A DNA stretch of 64,000 nt from Diorhabda sublineata (lineage: Eukaryota; Arthropoda; Insecta; Coleoptera; Chrysomelidae): positions 9,687,805 to 9,751,804 of the forward strand of contig NC_079484.1 of the NCBI RefSeq assembly GCF_026230105.1. Reading direction: 5' to 3'. Under the pieces are notes generated by a model. That model made no database searches. It was given only the letters and a program-made list of their open reading frames with translations, and was not told the DNA's origin. Position numbers and translations under genes: made by a program. This document shows, piece after piece, positions 46,701 to 58,225 of this stretch; within the stretch, counting starts at the first letter, position 1, and every line of letters begins with the position of its first letter.

Positions 46701-49019
46701 TAAGTATTGAACATTACATTAGAATACAATGATACTGAACATTTTTTTATTTAGATGATTGTTAAACATCCTCTCAATATTCTAACTTAACCTATTTTTT
46801 TATTACGCTATACACTTAGTCCAGTGTTTTACCAAATTTTTCAGACTGTCCAAAAAAATCTTCCTAATGTTCTGCAAAATAGGCGTTTGTCTCCACCAAC
46901 ACCTTTTCATTTATCTGAAATCGCTTTTTACCATCCTATTTTTTTTTTAATTTGGAAACAAAGTAATCTGAGGGAGCTAAATTAGGAAAATATTACCGTT
47001 GAGACAATAAATCGTAGCTTTCTTCTTCTTTTAACATGGATGACCATATTAGCAGGCAAGTCTTCCCCGGAAAACATCTTTTATGTGGTCTACTGTCTTG
47101 TTCCAGTATTTGCCTATGTCTCACCCACCTTATTATGCCATGTATTCCATTATGTTGTCAACATCTTCATTCCGTATTCTGTTGTGTATAGTTCTTGGTA
47201 TTTTCGTTTCAACTGTTCTCATCATCTGTATGCAGTTGGACTCAGAATTTCTACTCATACTGTTTGTAAGCGCCTAGCTGAATCTGATCAGAGACCAAGA
47301 ATCCCTGCGTCAAAACTATTAGTGGGGGGTCAGTTATGTCTTGAGAATTTATTTAACCTCTCGTACTTGGTAGTTATTAACAAATACAGTCCGAAACGTC
47401 CAAAGGCACAACAGTCAGCTGAGAAGAGTATGGCTTCAGTAGTTTGGGATGCTCGTCAATATTTTTCATCGAATATCTCCAAAAGGGAGAGACAATCAAT
47501 AGCGAATACTACATAGATTTGTTGGATAGTCTGAATGCAAAAGTCAAGAAAAATGGCCTCATATGTCGAATAAAAAACCACTGTTACACCAAGACACTGT
47601 ACCGATTCACAATATAACGATGGTTAAATTGAACGAATTACACTTCGAATTGCTTTCTCAACCACCTTATAGTCCAGATCTGGCTCCCAGTGACTACTGG
47701 CTATTTGCTGATCTCAAAAAAATCATCGCCGGTAAGAAATTCAGCTTATATGAAGAAGCAATTGCCGAAACCGAAGCCTATTTAGATGCAAAAGAGAAAT
47801 CTTTCTACAAGTACAGCATCGAGAAGTTAGAGAAGCGTTGGAATTATTGCATTGCTCTTGATTGAGATTACATTGATGAGTAAAATCGATTTTTGGAAAA
47901 ATAATGTGATTTTCTTAGTCACACGACTTATTGAGTGATTGTTAGTTATCTGTTAATAAACTATCATTATCAATAACTACCAAGTAGAGTGGTTAAATAA
48001 ATTCCTTTCCTAAACACAACTGACCCTCCACAAATAATTTGGTTTTTTGGAGTTACATTGGAAATATTTTTAATTTGGTCTTCGATAAACTCCTATGTGT
48101 CTATCTCAGTTCTAGAGATAGAGCTCTCTATGATGCTCTGGGGTTAAAGCTAGTCTTCAAGCTGGGATTCTTGGTCTCTGTGTATCAGTAGAAATTATGA
48201 GTACAACTGCTTTCTGTTACAAATCGTTATATTAGAGACTCTTAACAAATGAGCTTGAACTTGTGTAGTTTTACCATGTCTACCTTGATTAGGTCTGTGT
48301 GCTTACATACCTCCTTATAAAGTTCGATTATACGGGAAACGGATGCATGCGATACACCAAGTCTTTAAACTTCTTCAAAAGCTAGGTAGAACGAGTTGAT
48401 AGATAAGAGGGACTAGCGATGGTAGAGATAATTATAAATAGTGCAGCAGTAATTAACACTGGAAACGAAAACACGCTTTCTTTCTCTCTCTTTCTCTCAG
48501 TAGGGTTAATGTGATAACTATTTTACGTTGATCCTTTTCGTCAAGATATATGCGCTTATTACATATAATCAGTGTTAATTTTGTCCTTAGATCACTGTCC
48601 ATTCTGCCCAGTTATACAAACAGGCTAGGTCTCATTTCATACATTTTTGTTTGAGTCAAATAGTTATATTCTTTATGAATGGACTATAACCTCAAAAGCA
48701 CATATGAGACTTGTTGTTTTAAATATTAGAAAATCTTTTGCATAAGGTACCTAAAGGGCCTGATAAATGTTGTGTGATTATTTTCCAAGAAAAATAGTCA
48801 TTTTATTTTTTGCACATAATGTGTTATAACTGGATACAACGTTGCAAATTTTAAAATTATATCATTACATTATTACAGGATTTGAAGATGCAATTTCGAG
48901 TTAATGAAATATACCAACAACATCTGGAGTCAACTGAAAAAATCATTTTAGAATATGACTCGGAACCTCAATTAAAACGATTCAGATCTTCGTCTGATGA
49001 ATCAAGTTCTTCCCAGTAA
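31718..49019 (+). CDS. lok: Checkpoint kinase 2 (CHK2/loki) with two tandem FHA domains, complete, 10 exons, 584 aa
   Basis: CHK2 is the Ser/Thr kinase that relays ATM DNA-damage signals to cell-cycle arrest and apoptosis. Ten phase-consistent exons: 31718-31802, 33615-33872, 35935-36078, 40241-40498, 43312-43439, 43490-43615, 45149-45352, 46234-46466, 46522-46699, 48879-49019. Order: a short N-terminus with the family W-A-R-L motif (EKWARL), FHA1, a linker with a second W-x-R-L (VWGRL), FHA2, then the kinase domain. The kinase has GKGGAGEV, VAIKK, TEISIL, GITHRDLKPENVLL, VSDFGLSK, MRTVCGTLSYIAPE and DIWSLGVILF, so it looks catalytically intact; both T-loop threonines (MRT, CGT) are present. 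The C-tail is short and ends SSSSQ after a basic KRFR. Usual CHK2 proteins have one FHA and about 450-545 aa. The N-terminus is only about 15 residues before WARL and has no SQ/TQ cluster. Introns hold hAT, foldback, TIR-element and jockey relics. Confidence 0.93.
32790..33487 (-). pseudogene. hAT (ZMYM1/TTF-type) transposase C-terminal relic in CHK2 intron 1
   Basis: Minus-strand 33348-32983 reads NFGFLYDKNNLKSLPNIELL then LKHCNNLGLVL and SYELHKELQLLVHNLP. It continues out of frame into VVILSIEADLAAKINYKSLL. This is the C-terminal part of TTF-type hAT transposases. CCTAGCTACGCTACTG at about 33472-33487 looks like the terminal inverted repeat of such elements. Confidence 0.7.
33615..33872 (+). 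CDS. lok: CHK2 exon 2: FHA domain 1
   Basis: A 258-bp, phase 1-1 exon. It shows the FHA phosphothreonine-pocket motifs: IGRSPKC (Arg), ISKEHLII (Ser, Lys, His) and SKNGTFING (the conserved Asn), then KDGDKISLG. Compared with human CHK2, the equivalents of R117, S140, K141, H143 and N166 are all present. The donor is AATA|GTAAGT. It differs widely in sequence from FHA2 but has identical length and phases. Confidence 0.92.
34560..35330 (-). mobile_element. LINE fragment (endonuclease-RT linker) in CHK2 intron 2
   Basis: The T-rich plus strand reads on the minus strand as WMKQIRNIVKQRK, then NYIKNKSEDNKEAYKSKKLE and LRRLRDQ. This matches the WWNEEIR-VVKQKR-W-KYL-K-EDNYEEYK-KR linker of L1/RTE-like LINEs. 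Not open. Confidence 0.6.
35935..36078 (+). CDS. lok: CHK2 exon 3: linker exon joining the two FHA domains
   Basis: A 144-bp, phase 1-1 exon, TTTTCAG acceptor before 35935 and TATG|GTAAGT donor. It encodes 47 complete codons. Its first part (IYTFQYLIVEDLPDTL) sits where an FHA domain's last strand belongs and resembles the start of exon 5 (IFIYKCMYDRDTNFLP). Its last part (LPVWGRLLSCLLYLGSY) resembles the end of exon 1 (PEKWARLISCLPTMESV). It is therefore best read as a fusion of an exon-5-like 5' end and an exon-1-like 3' end at the junction of a tandem duplication. Confidence 0.85.
36460..36790 (-). pseudogene. Possible Tc1-like transposase tail in CHK2 intron 3
   Basis: The minus strand contains HNLKPIEHLWK, close to the SPDLNPIEHLW block of Tc1 transposases, with decayed sequence around it. 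Only one recognisable motif. Confidence 0.35.
38002..38700 (-). pseudogene. THAP-domain protein relic inside the foldback-like element
   Basis: Minus strand about 38690-38530 reads VSFFRIPTITSFKHNQQSKE then RRNRWVDAIKKVDLKEEKVR and YTPSKLF, followed by a possible GTACGT donor. This resembles the middle of a THAP zinc finger (FxxP, RRxxWIxAI, GKPAKLF). Minus 38238-38002 adds EYLQVLLEETETP and CAQEVQTDLSPKDIS, similar to the region after the THAP in insect THAP proteins. The Cys/His ligands are incomplete, so it is probably dead. Confidence 0.5.
38729..39790. repeat. Tandem array of about 213-bp units rich in GGTTA/TTAGG
   Basis: Units begin near 38729, 38968, 39181, 39394 and 39605 (spacings 239, 213, 213, 211). 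Each has GTGTCGTCGATCAACCATAT, AAGGCCTATGAAGGGCTTGC and several sub-repeats of GATTAGGTTAGGTTCACTTT. The last three are nearly identical, so amplification is recent. Confidence 0.9.
40241..40498 (+). CDS. lok: CHK2 exon 4: FHA domain 2
   Basis: A 258-bp, phase 1-1 exon with FHA motifs VGRSQHC, FSKEHFVI, YIKDISRSGTYLNG and QHDDKISVG. The pocket Arg, Ser, Lys and His are present, but the position equal to human CHK2 N166 is Ser (SRSGTYLN instead of x-NGTF-N). It also has an SQ dipeptide in the GRSQ loop. Acceptor TTTTTTCAG, donor GAAA|GTAAGT. It leads into the kinase exon at 43312. Confidence 0.92.
40636..43230. mobile_element. TA-flanked inverted-repeat element in CHK2 intron 4, with nested jockey fragment
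   Basis: Left end CAGGCTGAGTCATGAGGAAC and right end complement CACGGTGAGTCATGAGGAGC form a TIR. TA lies at 40634-40635 and 43231-43232. No transposase was recognised. It contains a jockey fragment (41266-42045) and an internal duplicated motif CGTAGTAGCTAMAAAATTTT near 42728 and 43138. Confidence 0.6.
41266..42045 (+). mobile_element. jockey-like reverse transcriptase fragment 2
   Basis: HIDQAFEKVWHNGLLYKIPH opens the RT palm region. Farther on, KESAKYLGIHLDRRLTWSTH, LGLKLSKLYWLIGRKSQL and LLINKVTLKPIWSYGI match the post-RT 'YLGVHLDRRLTW' and 'LYKTILKPIWTYGI' blocks. Frameshifted in the middle. Same family as the 30930 and 57525 fragments. Confidence 0.85.
44165..44196. repeat. (AAT)n microsatellite
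   Basis: About nine AAT/ATA trinucleotide units in CHK2 intron 6. Confidence 0.85.
44530..44740. repeat. Diverged tandem repeat of CATTGTCTCTAATGGATCCA
   Basis: The motif recurs with variations near 44560, 44580, 44640, 44695 and 44715 at irregular spacing, in CHK2 intron 6. It looks like a decayed minisatellite. Confidence 0.5.
47370..47880 (+). pseudogene. Mariner transposase relic in CHK2 intron 9
   Basis: The frame at 47389-47516 reads PKRPKAQQSAEKSMASVVWD then ARQYFS. The frame at 47563-47865 reads KKPLLHQDTVPIHNITMVKL, LLSQPPYSPDLAPSDYWLFA and GKKFSLYEEAIAETEAYLDA, ending in KLEKRWNYCIAL. These are the DDD catalytic half and C-terminus of mariner transposase. A frameshift and stops lie between them, and the first catalytic region is lost. 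Confidence 0.88.
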
Positions 49020-49602
49020 TTAATATGTATTTTTTTATACATACATATTTGTTTATATATTTTTTATAAAATGTGCATTTTGAAAATGGATCAACTTTGT
49101 GCCATTATTTTTTTGTGATATTTATTTGTTAATTCAGACAATTTAATTCGTTGAATGAATCTAAATTGAGCAACACTGATTTGATTTCTTCTTTATTTAC
49201 AAGTTGGTCCGGAATGTAGTTGGGTAGTCCGCGCATATGAAGGCACTATTGGTATTAACTTTTATATTTATAATTATGACGTCATAGGCGGGTACCGTGC
49301 CAGTGACGCATATCGTAGGGGTTTACCGCCAGAATTATATATATTAATTTTAAAAATAACGGTGTATATAAGGGAGATCCAACTCTTTGAAGAGATGAAT
49401 TGAGTAATTCATTATTTCAAATATCTATTTTCCAAGAATGAGTAGAAAACATTAGGATAATAAATTTCATGTCACCAGTATAGGATAGTAATGGTATTGC
49501 AGGAATATAACAATGACAATAAAATACATATAAGTTGCATGAAATTATTATAAGTACACATTTTTCTGTAAAAAGCCTAAGGATAATTTTTAATTTCTTT
49601 AA

Positions 49603-51287
49603 CCTTCCGTTAGCCGCGCCGCGCGTCTGAGAGACTAGTATTTCATTTTCTCAAATAAATAAAGGTCATTAAAGTTTTGTCTTAATAAGAATAGAAAAAA
49701 TATCAATTTTAAATAAATATATTTTCCATGTAAGTCATAAAAAATAGTTATGAAATTAAAATAACAAACTGAAAAAACAGCGAAATCACTATTTAGCTAA
49801 TTAACTAATTACATTTATTTAGCACAAATGTCGCAAATTTTGTTTGCTTGTTCCAAATAAATAAACTTATTACACTCTACGCATTTGTATCAAGTCATGC
49901 GATTTTTTTCCTTTCAAAAATGTAGCATCGCTTCCTTGAATTTCCTGAATTCTCTGGTTTAGGATTTGTCATTGTAGCCTTTAAGCCACTTTTACTAGTA
50001 CCCGCAGTATTGTATCTTCTCTAACCATTTCGATGGTCCGTTTTAGCAAATTTTTAGGCCAGTTATCTCCGATGCCATTCCGCCCAGAACCAAAAATTGG
50101 TGCGCACAGTCTTTTCACTGTCGAGCTAGCACTATTATCAACTTGGTAAGGGCCTCCCACGTATATTTCCAAGTTGTAAGTATAATAAGCTCTTGCATCC
50201 ACTACAAATAGATCTTCATGCCATACTTAGACGGATGGATGGTATATATTGACGAAATGGATATTTACCTCAGAATGCCGATAACTTTTTATCAATTGTA
50301 AAATATTCGCCAACGCAATAGTTTTTCTGACAATTTACAATAAAAAACTCAAATATTTCCCTGACTGTTTTTCAATGACCCTCCTCTCGTTTCTGGTGTC
50401 TTTGTCGTCAAAAAGTACACTTTGGAAGAGAAAGTGGAATCTTTTGCGTGACATAGTCGTTTGGAAAAGTTCTATACCAGAATCGTCAGTGGGCTAAAGA
50501 TTTTCAGTATAAAGTCTGCTATTTCTATGAAATCCCCATAAAAGCCCTATAAAAGCTTTCATTTCCTCCAAATTTGTATTTTTGCTATCTTTTTTCACCT
50601 AAAAGATCCTCTTTTGCTTCAAATATACTTATTAGTGTGTTAGACAATAAAATTAGCATCTCATCAGTGAAAAACAAACTCTTAACATGTCAAAGCGGAC
50701 TGTGGAAGCTGTGCCTTTAACGTCAGGTAAATGACTAACTGTTATGTGAACTTGTCCTTACATTCTGAGCACCTCCATTTAGTTGTTCCATCTCTTCTTT
50801 TTCATCGCCACTCGAACCTTCCTGTTCCGTGTCCGTATTTTCTTGTTGTTCCTATACATAGTCTTCTTCGCTTTCACTGCTATCGTTTGCCTCCGACCAT
50901 TCTTGAACAGATTCCAATGCAGAATTTCAGCATTTTTTTCATAAAGAGCATTATACTTCTTTTTGTCAATCTGTGAATATAAATATTATATAAAACTCAC
51001 CTTTGTGCAAACACAAATTTAAATCAATTTACAATAAAACAAATATAATAAAAAAATGAACAGTTTTGAAACAGAAGCGCTCACGTGGCCTATAAAAGGC
51101 TCAGTTTTCAAATTATAGATCGTAACTTTTCAACGTGTGTACATGAACTGTTACCAATTGTTCTGATATTCTTCAGTCTAAATGTGGAATGTACAGAGTG
51201 GGAGAAGTCGCTGTTGAATTGTTTTCAACCAGTACCAGAAAAAGAAGGTTCTCTGGCGTCTTGTAGACGCCGGCGAGTAACGGAAGG
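49603..51287 (-). mobile_element. piggyBac-like element with intact ends, degenerate transposase
   Basis: 1685 bp flanked by TTAA (49599-49602 and 51288-51291). The ends are CCTTCCGTTA and TAACGGAAGG, each followed by a GC-rich GCGTCT hairpin. The minus strand holds DARAYYTYNLEIYVG, GPYQVDNSASSTVKRL and GSGRNGIGDNW, the DDE_Tnp_1_7 core. A decayed C-terminal Cys-rich domain is at 49812-49975 (KCVECNKFIYLEQ, CDICAK in a shifted frame), and an acidic/Glu-rich N-terminus near 50720-50960. Internal deletions and frameshifts make it inactive. Confidence 0.85.
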
Positions 51288-51478
51288 TTAAGTAACTAAC
51301 AATGTTTTACTCTATAATCCCACTATGTATTCATAAGGTGTGGGGTGGATTGTGAAATTAATTATTTCATTATATAAAAAAAAAACGTTTGATAAATATT
51401 TAAAAAAAGAAACTTCTCAATTAACCCGTTCCAAGCGTTGTATCTCCCTTATTAGTTGAGTTTTATAAAAAAAGTGTA

Positions 51479-53477
51479 CATAAAGTAAGGGAAAGTGGGG
51501 AACAGTGAGACCCTTTTTCAACATATTGTAATTTTTCCACATGTAAACATACCCACAGTGTTAAGTGAAGTTTCCATAATAAACTTAATTAAAAAATATA
51601 AATCTCTGTTAAGTGTCCCGGTGTTACCCAGTACTGAGGTACATTGGTAGATGGGTATCAATGAGATTCTGAAATAATATAATAAACATTTTCATCAAAT
51701 ACTATTTACAGATAAATAATACGACCACTGTCTTTCAGTTGTACCTAAGACATTAAATGATGGCAACACACTTTAGATATTTTTCAAAAAATCTGATGCT
51801 AAATCTGGAACATTTGGCATAAAATAATTGTTTTCAAATTTTAAACTTTTACTTAGGTAGCTTACTTCTATATCATCATTGTCCTATTCATTTTGAATTA
51901 TCTTTCCTACATAATAGACCTTTTGATTCTTCTTGGTTTCAAACATTACTAAAATATGATCCTCTTTAGATTCACTTGATAATTCTTCAAGTTCTTATAA
52001 CTTATCCAATTTTTCTAACTCGTCTGAAGAGTCTACATATTGTTGTTCAGCGTCATCTTCTTCAGTTTGTCATTTGCAATAACACTCTTGCCTTTCTTTC
52101 CTTTTCTGTTGTCCATTGTCAGAAGAAGCTTCAGTGAAACCACATAAATCCTGTGGAGATACATTGTGGGATCTTCTGTTGATTGGTTAGTTCTGGATAA
52201 AGATGCGCAAGGAACATCTGTTGGGATAGTTTTGCTTTTCAGGTGTAGGAAGTTACAGAACTAGATATGTGATCAGTTTCAGTAAAAATCTGGTCATCAA
52301 TAGGATACATTCGTTTTTTTACATGCAGCTGTAATATCTTCTAGTGTCATTGTCTTTGGATATGTCTCTCTAAAACACAACATGCAACCTCATATATTGA
52401 CAGCACGAGCATCCAAAAATACAAAGCAGCATTGCAAGCTGGTGCGAAGAGACCAAACACACCTACATCAAGGGGTTGTAGATTTGCAGCTAAATAGGGT
52501 TGTATTATCAAAATAGTGAAACAGACTGTTGAACTGTGAGAATGCTTTATGAAATGTTTCATTGCATCTACAAACAGCTCATTAGTCATCCACCCCGACG
52601 GGTTTGCTAAAGTCCAATTACCTACTGGAACTCCTATTATCATGTGTTCCTTGAAGTGAACTCTTGGGTAATGAATTTTCAGCAGCATTAATGAAGCATG
52701 AGCATCTTTTTCGCAACTAGTAGCTACATTAACTTGTATTCTATTCTATTCTAGTACCATCTGAAAAACATTCACTGCGCGAGTCTTTGCAAAAAAATGT
52801 ATTTGTATTAGTTTCATAGAAAAAAATGGCACTAGCCATGCTCCCCCCTTTAGAGTTATCAAAGAAATACTGGGATGCAGGAGTGCAAGTTCATATGGTA
52901 ATTTGCAACAATCAATTATAGGTAGTCCATAAAATATATTTGAAAAATTTATAATGTATGATGCAAGTTTTGCTTAATTATTACTGAAACCTTTATTGAC
53001 GAATTATTTGGTTTCATTCTAATTATTTCATTTGAAGCTTTTTCACATATCTAGCTAGCTACATTTCAAAAAATATGTACAGCCAAAAATAACTGAACTA
53101 CTTCTGTCATTACCGCCTTAAAAAATGTACAAATCCCTCATAGTTTTTGGTTTTGTAAGTTCATCTGACTACCACCAAACCTAAAAAGTAATCTGACCAA
53201 TTAACATTCACAACTCGTGCATAAATAGTGTGTTGCAAATCTGATACAATTTGTCAATCCCTAATCAGTAATAAATAAAAAAAAATGAATAAGTAAACAG
53301 AAAGTTAACCTCTCTTAAACAGTATAAATGAAAAACAAAAACAACTCACCTATGTAGTAGCTGTAAACACACTGGAGAAGAAGGTTATAGAACCACATTC
53401 TACCACTAGATAGCACAACTTCTCAACAATTCAAATACAACTTTTAACAGACTTATCTCACCACTTTCCCTTACCTG
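51479..53477 (-). mobile_element. Tigger/pogo-like (jerky-type) DNA transposon, degenerate
   Basis: About 2.0 kb between TA dinucleotides (51477-51478, 53478-53479). Both ends share GTAAGGGAAAGTGG and GTGAGA, with a small indel. Minus strand 52688-52347 encodes NPSGWMTNELFVDAMKHFIK and NLQPLDVGVFGLFAPACNAA, the DDE_1 catalytic region (NPTGWM; LQPLDV), with the expected Asp-bearing LILDNH block damaged (TILIIQ). A tail near 51850-51960 has NQKVYYVGKII, also usual in insect members. Note 52700-53400 carries only traces. Confidence 0.75.
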
Positions 53478-53479
53478 TA

Positions 53480-54380
53480 TTTTCGTACGCTCTACATAAT
53501 TCTGAACCACCTTGTATATATGCAAAGTGCCTTTAAATTTAACGAATTATTTGTATGACAAAACTGGAATATTTTTGTTTAGTTTTTGATATTGTTTTGT
53601 AACATGTTTTTTTTTGTATAGTTATAAGTACAAACAATGCTTATAGTCTAAATCAGCCATACCCTATGGGTTCTAATTTAAAGTAATAATCTTAATTTTA
53701 GAAACTCATTCATTGTTACCAAAATGGTTTGGAATCATTTAATGTTCGTGTAGTTTTGTATATGAGTACTTTGACTTTTTACATACCAATCAGTCAGTTT
53801 TAGTGTAACCTATAGTGAACAATCTTGAATGTATTTCTTACAAGTTATGTTGATTAGTTTTTTAATGTGATCAGTCAGTTTTTTTTTCCTACCTACTTGT
53901 TTTTAATATGATCACTTTCTAATATTTATTACATTTTGTTTGTTGTATGTACATTGTATTTTTATTTATACATTTCTTGTTAAACCTCTATATACAATGT
54001 AGGATACAGCTGGTTTTGTATTTCAGTTTAGTTTCCTTCATAGTCTTCTAATTTCTATAATCTGTATAATTTTTTGTTTATTTAGTATAAAGAATTTGGA
54101 TCTACATTTTAATATTAGTGTAAAAAGTGATTTAAACATTTTTTGTCAGTTTCTGTATCTCCCGTTTCACTTGTTTCCAGTGGAACACACTCCCTAGCAA
54201 AATTAGCGCATAATTGAGATTTTTTAATCTTAAATAATGAGTGAAAATCAAATCTATAACTATCGAAGTCAATTATAATGGCACTCATTTCATCTTATGC
54301 TATATCAATTACATATGAAATTGGCTAGGCATAAATCAAATCTCATTTCGGATTTGAGTTGAATTTAATTGCATCCCAAA
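53480..54380. other. AT-rich intergenic stretch
   Basis: No exon, RNA gene or repeat protein recognised. Confidence 0.4.
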
Positions 54381-54740
54381 GAGTAAGTTCATGCCTATTA
54401 ACTCTCCATGTTATAGCTTGAATTTAGATCTCACAAGGTTGTTTTGCAACATTCATGCAATATCCAATCTATCACTGTTGAGCATGAAGAGAAAATTTTC
54501 TTTTACAATGTACCCATGAGCATTAAGATGATATCGTTCACCAAGTTGATATAGTTCTCCAGACACTTACCTTGATTCAATCAATATTCTGTCATCGATC
54601 AAAGCCAAATAAGAAAAATCTGGATTCATTTGCGAACATTACCATCGACCACTAGTGGTCTTTCCAGTCCAAATAATCGGTAACAAACTCTAAATGTGCT
54701 AAAGTTTATAGGAGTCCAGTAGCAAGCACCTTGGATCTCA
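54380..54740 (-). pseudogene. Tc1-like transposase relic
   Basis: The minus strand reads MVMFANESRFFLFGFDR (from vlFtDESRFcLf), then in another frame GERYHLNAHGYIVKENFLFM and DAIKF. Order and spacing fit the Tc1 DDE domain; several frameshifts. Confidence 0.6.
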
Positions 54741-55009
54741 AATTGAACTACTTATTGTGGCGATAACATAAAATCTTGTCAAAGGGAAGTAGACATAACA
54801 AACTTTATTATTTGCACTTCAAATTGCAAAAATTGGTACTTATTTGCAACAGCTACACGCCCACATCCCTGGAAAGATTTTGTCTGGTCCCTTGAAACTT
54901 TCTCAATTCTCTACAAATCGTTTATTATGCTACATGGAATACTGAACACATTGTTTACACTATCACTGCGCTAACACTAATGTAGTAACTGCAGCTCACT
55001 ATTCGGCAA

Positions 55010-57520
55010 TAAGATTATCTTTGACAAACATTAGAGTTCTCTTTGAAGATTTAATTGAGTTACAGAGCGAAGGACAAAATAATAAACAATTTTACCATAA
55101 ATACATATTTGGAACAACAGCAAAAAGTATTCATGAGATGTTATTCATTCTATAAAAAATTCCTTTATTTTTTGTAGAAATATTGGGCGGCAACAAAATT
55201 AAATCAATAAAAAAACCTATTTTTCTGTTATAAAAGTTTTAGTCAAATAATATATTATGCGTTAATTTTGATGGGACTGTATTTTTGGTTGAATATTTCT
55301 TGATTCCTTTAGTTTTATTTGAAATGAATCTCAAGAAACGGGTAAAAAATCGACGATTATATATTTTTTGCTAATTAGAACGGTTGTTATTATAAATGAC
55401 CATCCATATGATATGACCGATTTTCACTATACGTTTTTGAAAATCGTTGATGTTTAGTGAATGATAGTATTCGAATGAAATACCAAAATGTATTTATATG
55501 TTTTTTACTTTTATATTTGTTTTGTTTAAGTATACTACATTTCTGAAAATTATGGTGTTACCTTTTTTACATTGTGTGTACATATATGACAGAATCTGTA
55601 ATGACAGGAATGCTCAAACTGGGCTTTGTGCAACACTGTTAACTTGTTTATTCAAACTCAACCACGAATTATTAGTATTTAATAATGCGACGATACACTA
55701 AAATTAGCTGGACACTGTCAGAACGACTTGGGCGGGCCTTATTGTGCCCAAAGTTCTAGTTAACAAATTCAAATCCATTTTTGTGTTTACTTACCATATA
55801 ACTGTAAAGTAACTTTTTGCGTATTATTAAATTGCAAAACTACTTAACCAATTTATAGTAAAGTAGAATATTTTTTTGCATTTTAATAATACCAAAAAGT
55901 AAGTAATCATTATCATATTCTAATACAAAAATTTGGTTTGAGTTTGGTATGGCACAATTGAAAATGTCGCCAATTAGCCCATGTCCAACTTGCTTACAAT
56001 GACCATGCTCCAGCTATTTTTAAAGTATCTCAAAAATGTGTTACCATGGTATAAAACTATCTATTTCTGGGGAAATATTTGTTTCTATAGTTACTCAGAT
56101 TATAACTTTAAATTCCCTGACAGGAGGCTCTTCCTCAGTAAGTAGTATTCGGCCTCTGTTAAGTATATAAATAACTAGTACAATTAATATTAAATTGGAC
56201 GCCACCAGCTTTTTAACGAACGCAGTTCAAAACTAATAAAAATGGCGGAAATGCTGGAAACACCTTATTAATGAAATTTAAAATAATCAAACAAACCAAA
56301 ACTATGTCCGGACACAATTAAATCCAAATTAATATTTATTTCTAAGAACAATAAAAAAAGTTTCAGCAACAAATAAATTTATTTAAAAAATAATAAGTTC
56401 GCATTAACTGCGTATCCAAAAGAGCACAACGAACAAAAGCAGTTATGAATAAAAAACAAACTCAAATTTCTATATATTAAAGATAAGGATAGGACTTATC
56501 TATGGAAAGCCGGAATGGTTGCAGCCCTAAACTGGATTCCCAGCTGTTGAAGTGAGTTGAATTTCTAGTTTGGTGGTTCGATCCTTTGTGGTTGAAACTC
56601 CCAACCTGGAAGCCGTAGAACAGCGAATATAGAGAATAAAATCACCATAAATTTACTTTGATTTAAAGTTTATATAGACAGAGGAAGAATTCAAATACAT
56701 TCCGAGGTTTTATTGAATTTTTCGAATGAAATGAGAGGTCAATAACAAATTAATTTCTTCAAAAACTCGAAAAAATAAATCAGAAGTGCCACAATACGTG
56801 AACAAAGGAATATTCAAAATGTTTGAAAAAAAAAAACTAATATGCCGAATGGCATGTTTACAAGATGGAGAGATACACTCAATTAATGTGTCAAAATTCT
56901 AGTCTTGCAACTTATTCAAAATCAAAAGTATATAGGCACACTATTTTTTTGCTCTGTACAGATGAGATACCAAAAACAAATGAGGATTTTATTAAATATG
57001 AGGAATTTATTCAAATTCGAAAGAAAGAAATTTATCAATGTGAGGTAGTTAGCAAACATACTATGGTACACATTATATAAGAAGACAATAATTTAGAACA
57101 TTGAAAAAAATATTTTTATTTGTTCTTAAAATATATTGGAATCTTAGCTTTGACTTTTTTATATACATTTGTTGAATATTTAATAAACAATTAAAGTTTA
57201 GTATATGATTCATTTTCTCCTTAGACAAGGTAACCCAATTTTAAGGAAAGTAAGGAGTTTTTTGAAAAATATATTGTTATATATTGAAATACATAGATAC
57301 ATTGCTTGAGAATTTATTTCTTAAAAATAACACTGTCCAAATGTAAACCAAACTTTAGATTTTACATAACCACACAGGAAAAAGTCATACATAGGTATTA
57401 AATCGGAATTGCGTGAAGGCCAAGTTATGTCACCTCTCCTGGATATCAGTTTGCCATGAAAAAATTTACGAACTCGTGGCAGAGATTATTGGACGTGTGT
57501 GAAGTTGCTCCGCCCTGTTG
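55010..57520. other. Long AT-rich intergenic stretch
   Basis: I recognise no gene here. An isolated 71-codon frame at 56865-57080 has no recognisable relatives or splice partners. A MITE end fragment lies just left, at 54939-54990. Confidence 0.4.
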
Positions 57521-57524
57521 AACC

Positions 57525-58225
57525 ATGTTCTTTGGTTGTAACCATTAAAGTTGGTAATTCAGACTCGAAGACAGACTCTTTTAAGTAAAAATTTAAGGCC
57601 ACATCACAACTTCATCTGTCAGGCTTTCCACAGACAAGTGCACTTGGCCTGGACCCCTATCGTTATGTACACAGTGATACTCCCACACACAACAACGCAA
57701 CTACCGCAATACATGAAGATGGCACTGCTAGGCTATTGACTGTCACATATTGCAAACCAATTTGGATGTTATTTCCTTGTAGCTGAAAACTTTGAGAATA
57801 AAAATTGATGAAAATATGTTAATGTTACCTACACTCAACAGACAGGAACCTGTCCAACTTTGTTAAACGGACATGTTCTGCAGCAAAAACAGTGCAAAAT
57901 ACCTTGGAATTCATTTGGACCGACGACTAATCTGGAGCACACATATACTATCATAGAGAAAGCAATTGGGCCTAAAACTTAGTTAACTGCATTGGTTAAT
58001 GGGTCGAATATCCTAATCAACAACAGCTGCTAATATATAGAGTCACTCTGAAACCCGTCTGGAGTTATGGTATTATCACTGCATCCAACTCAAATATAGC
58101 AATTCTAGAAATATTTCAGTCAAAAGTACTCAGAATTATTGTAAATGCTCCATGGTATGTACCCAACAACGTTATTGCTTGTGACCATTAAATAAAGTCG
58201 GTTAAAGAAGAAATATCTCGCTTAG
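57525..58225 (+). mobile_element. jockey-like reverse transcriptase fragment 3
   Basis: Highly similar in order and nucleotide sequence to the 41266-42045 fragment (AATACCTTGGAATTCATYTG, GGACCGACGACTAAYCTGGA, TCTGGAGTTATGGTATT, CAGAATTATTGTAAATG). It is more frameshifted. Confidence 0.8.

Noticed and set aside
47040..47516. 158-codon plus-strand open frame as a gene
   Set aside because: Only its last third is meaningful and it is mariner transposase; the upstream part shows no family resemblance or splice sites.
56865..57080. 71-codon plus-strand open frame
   Set aside because: Not recognised, no splice partners and no homology by eye; length is within chance for this composition.
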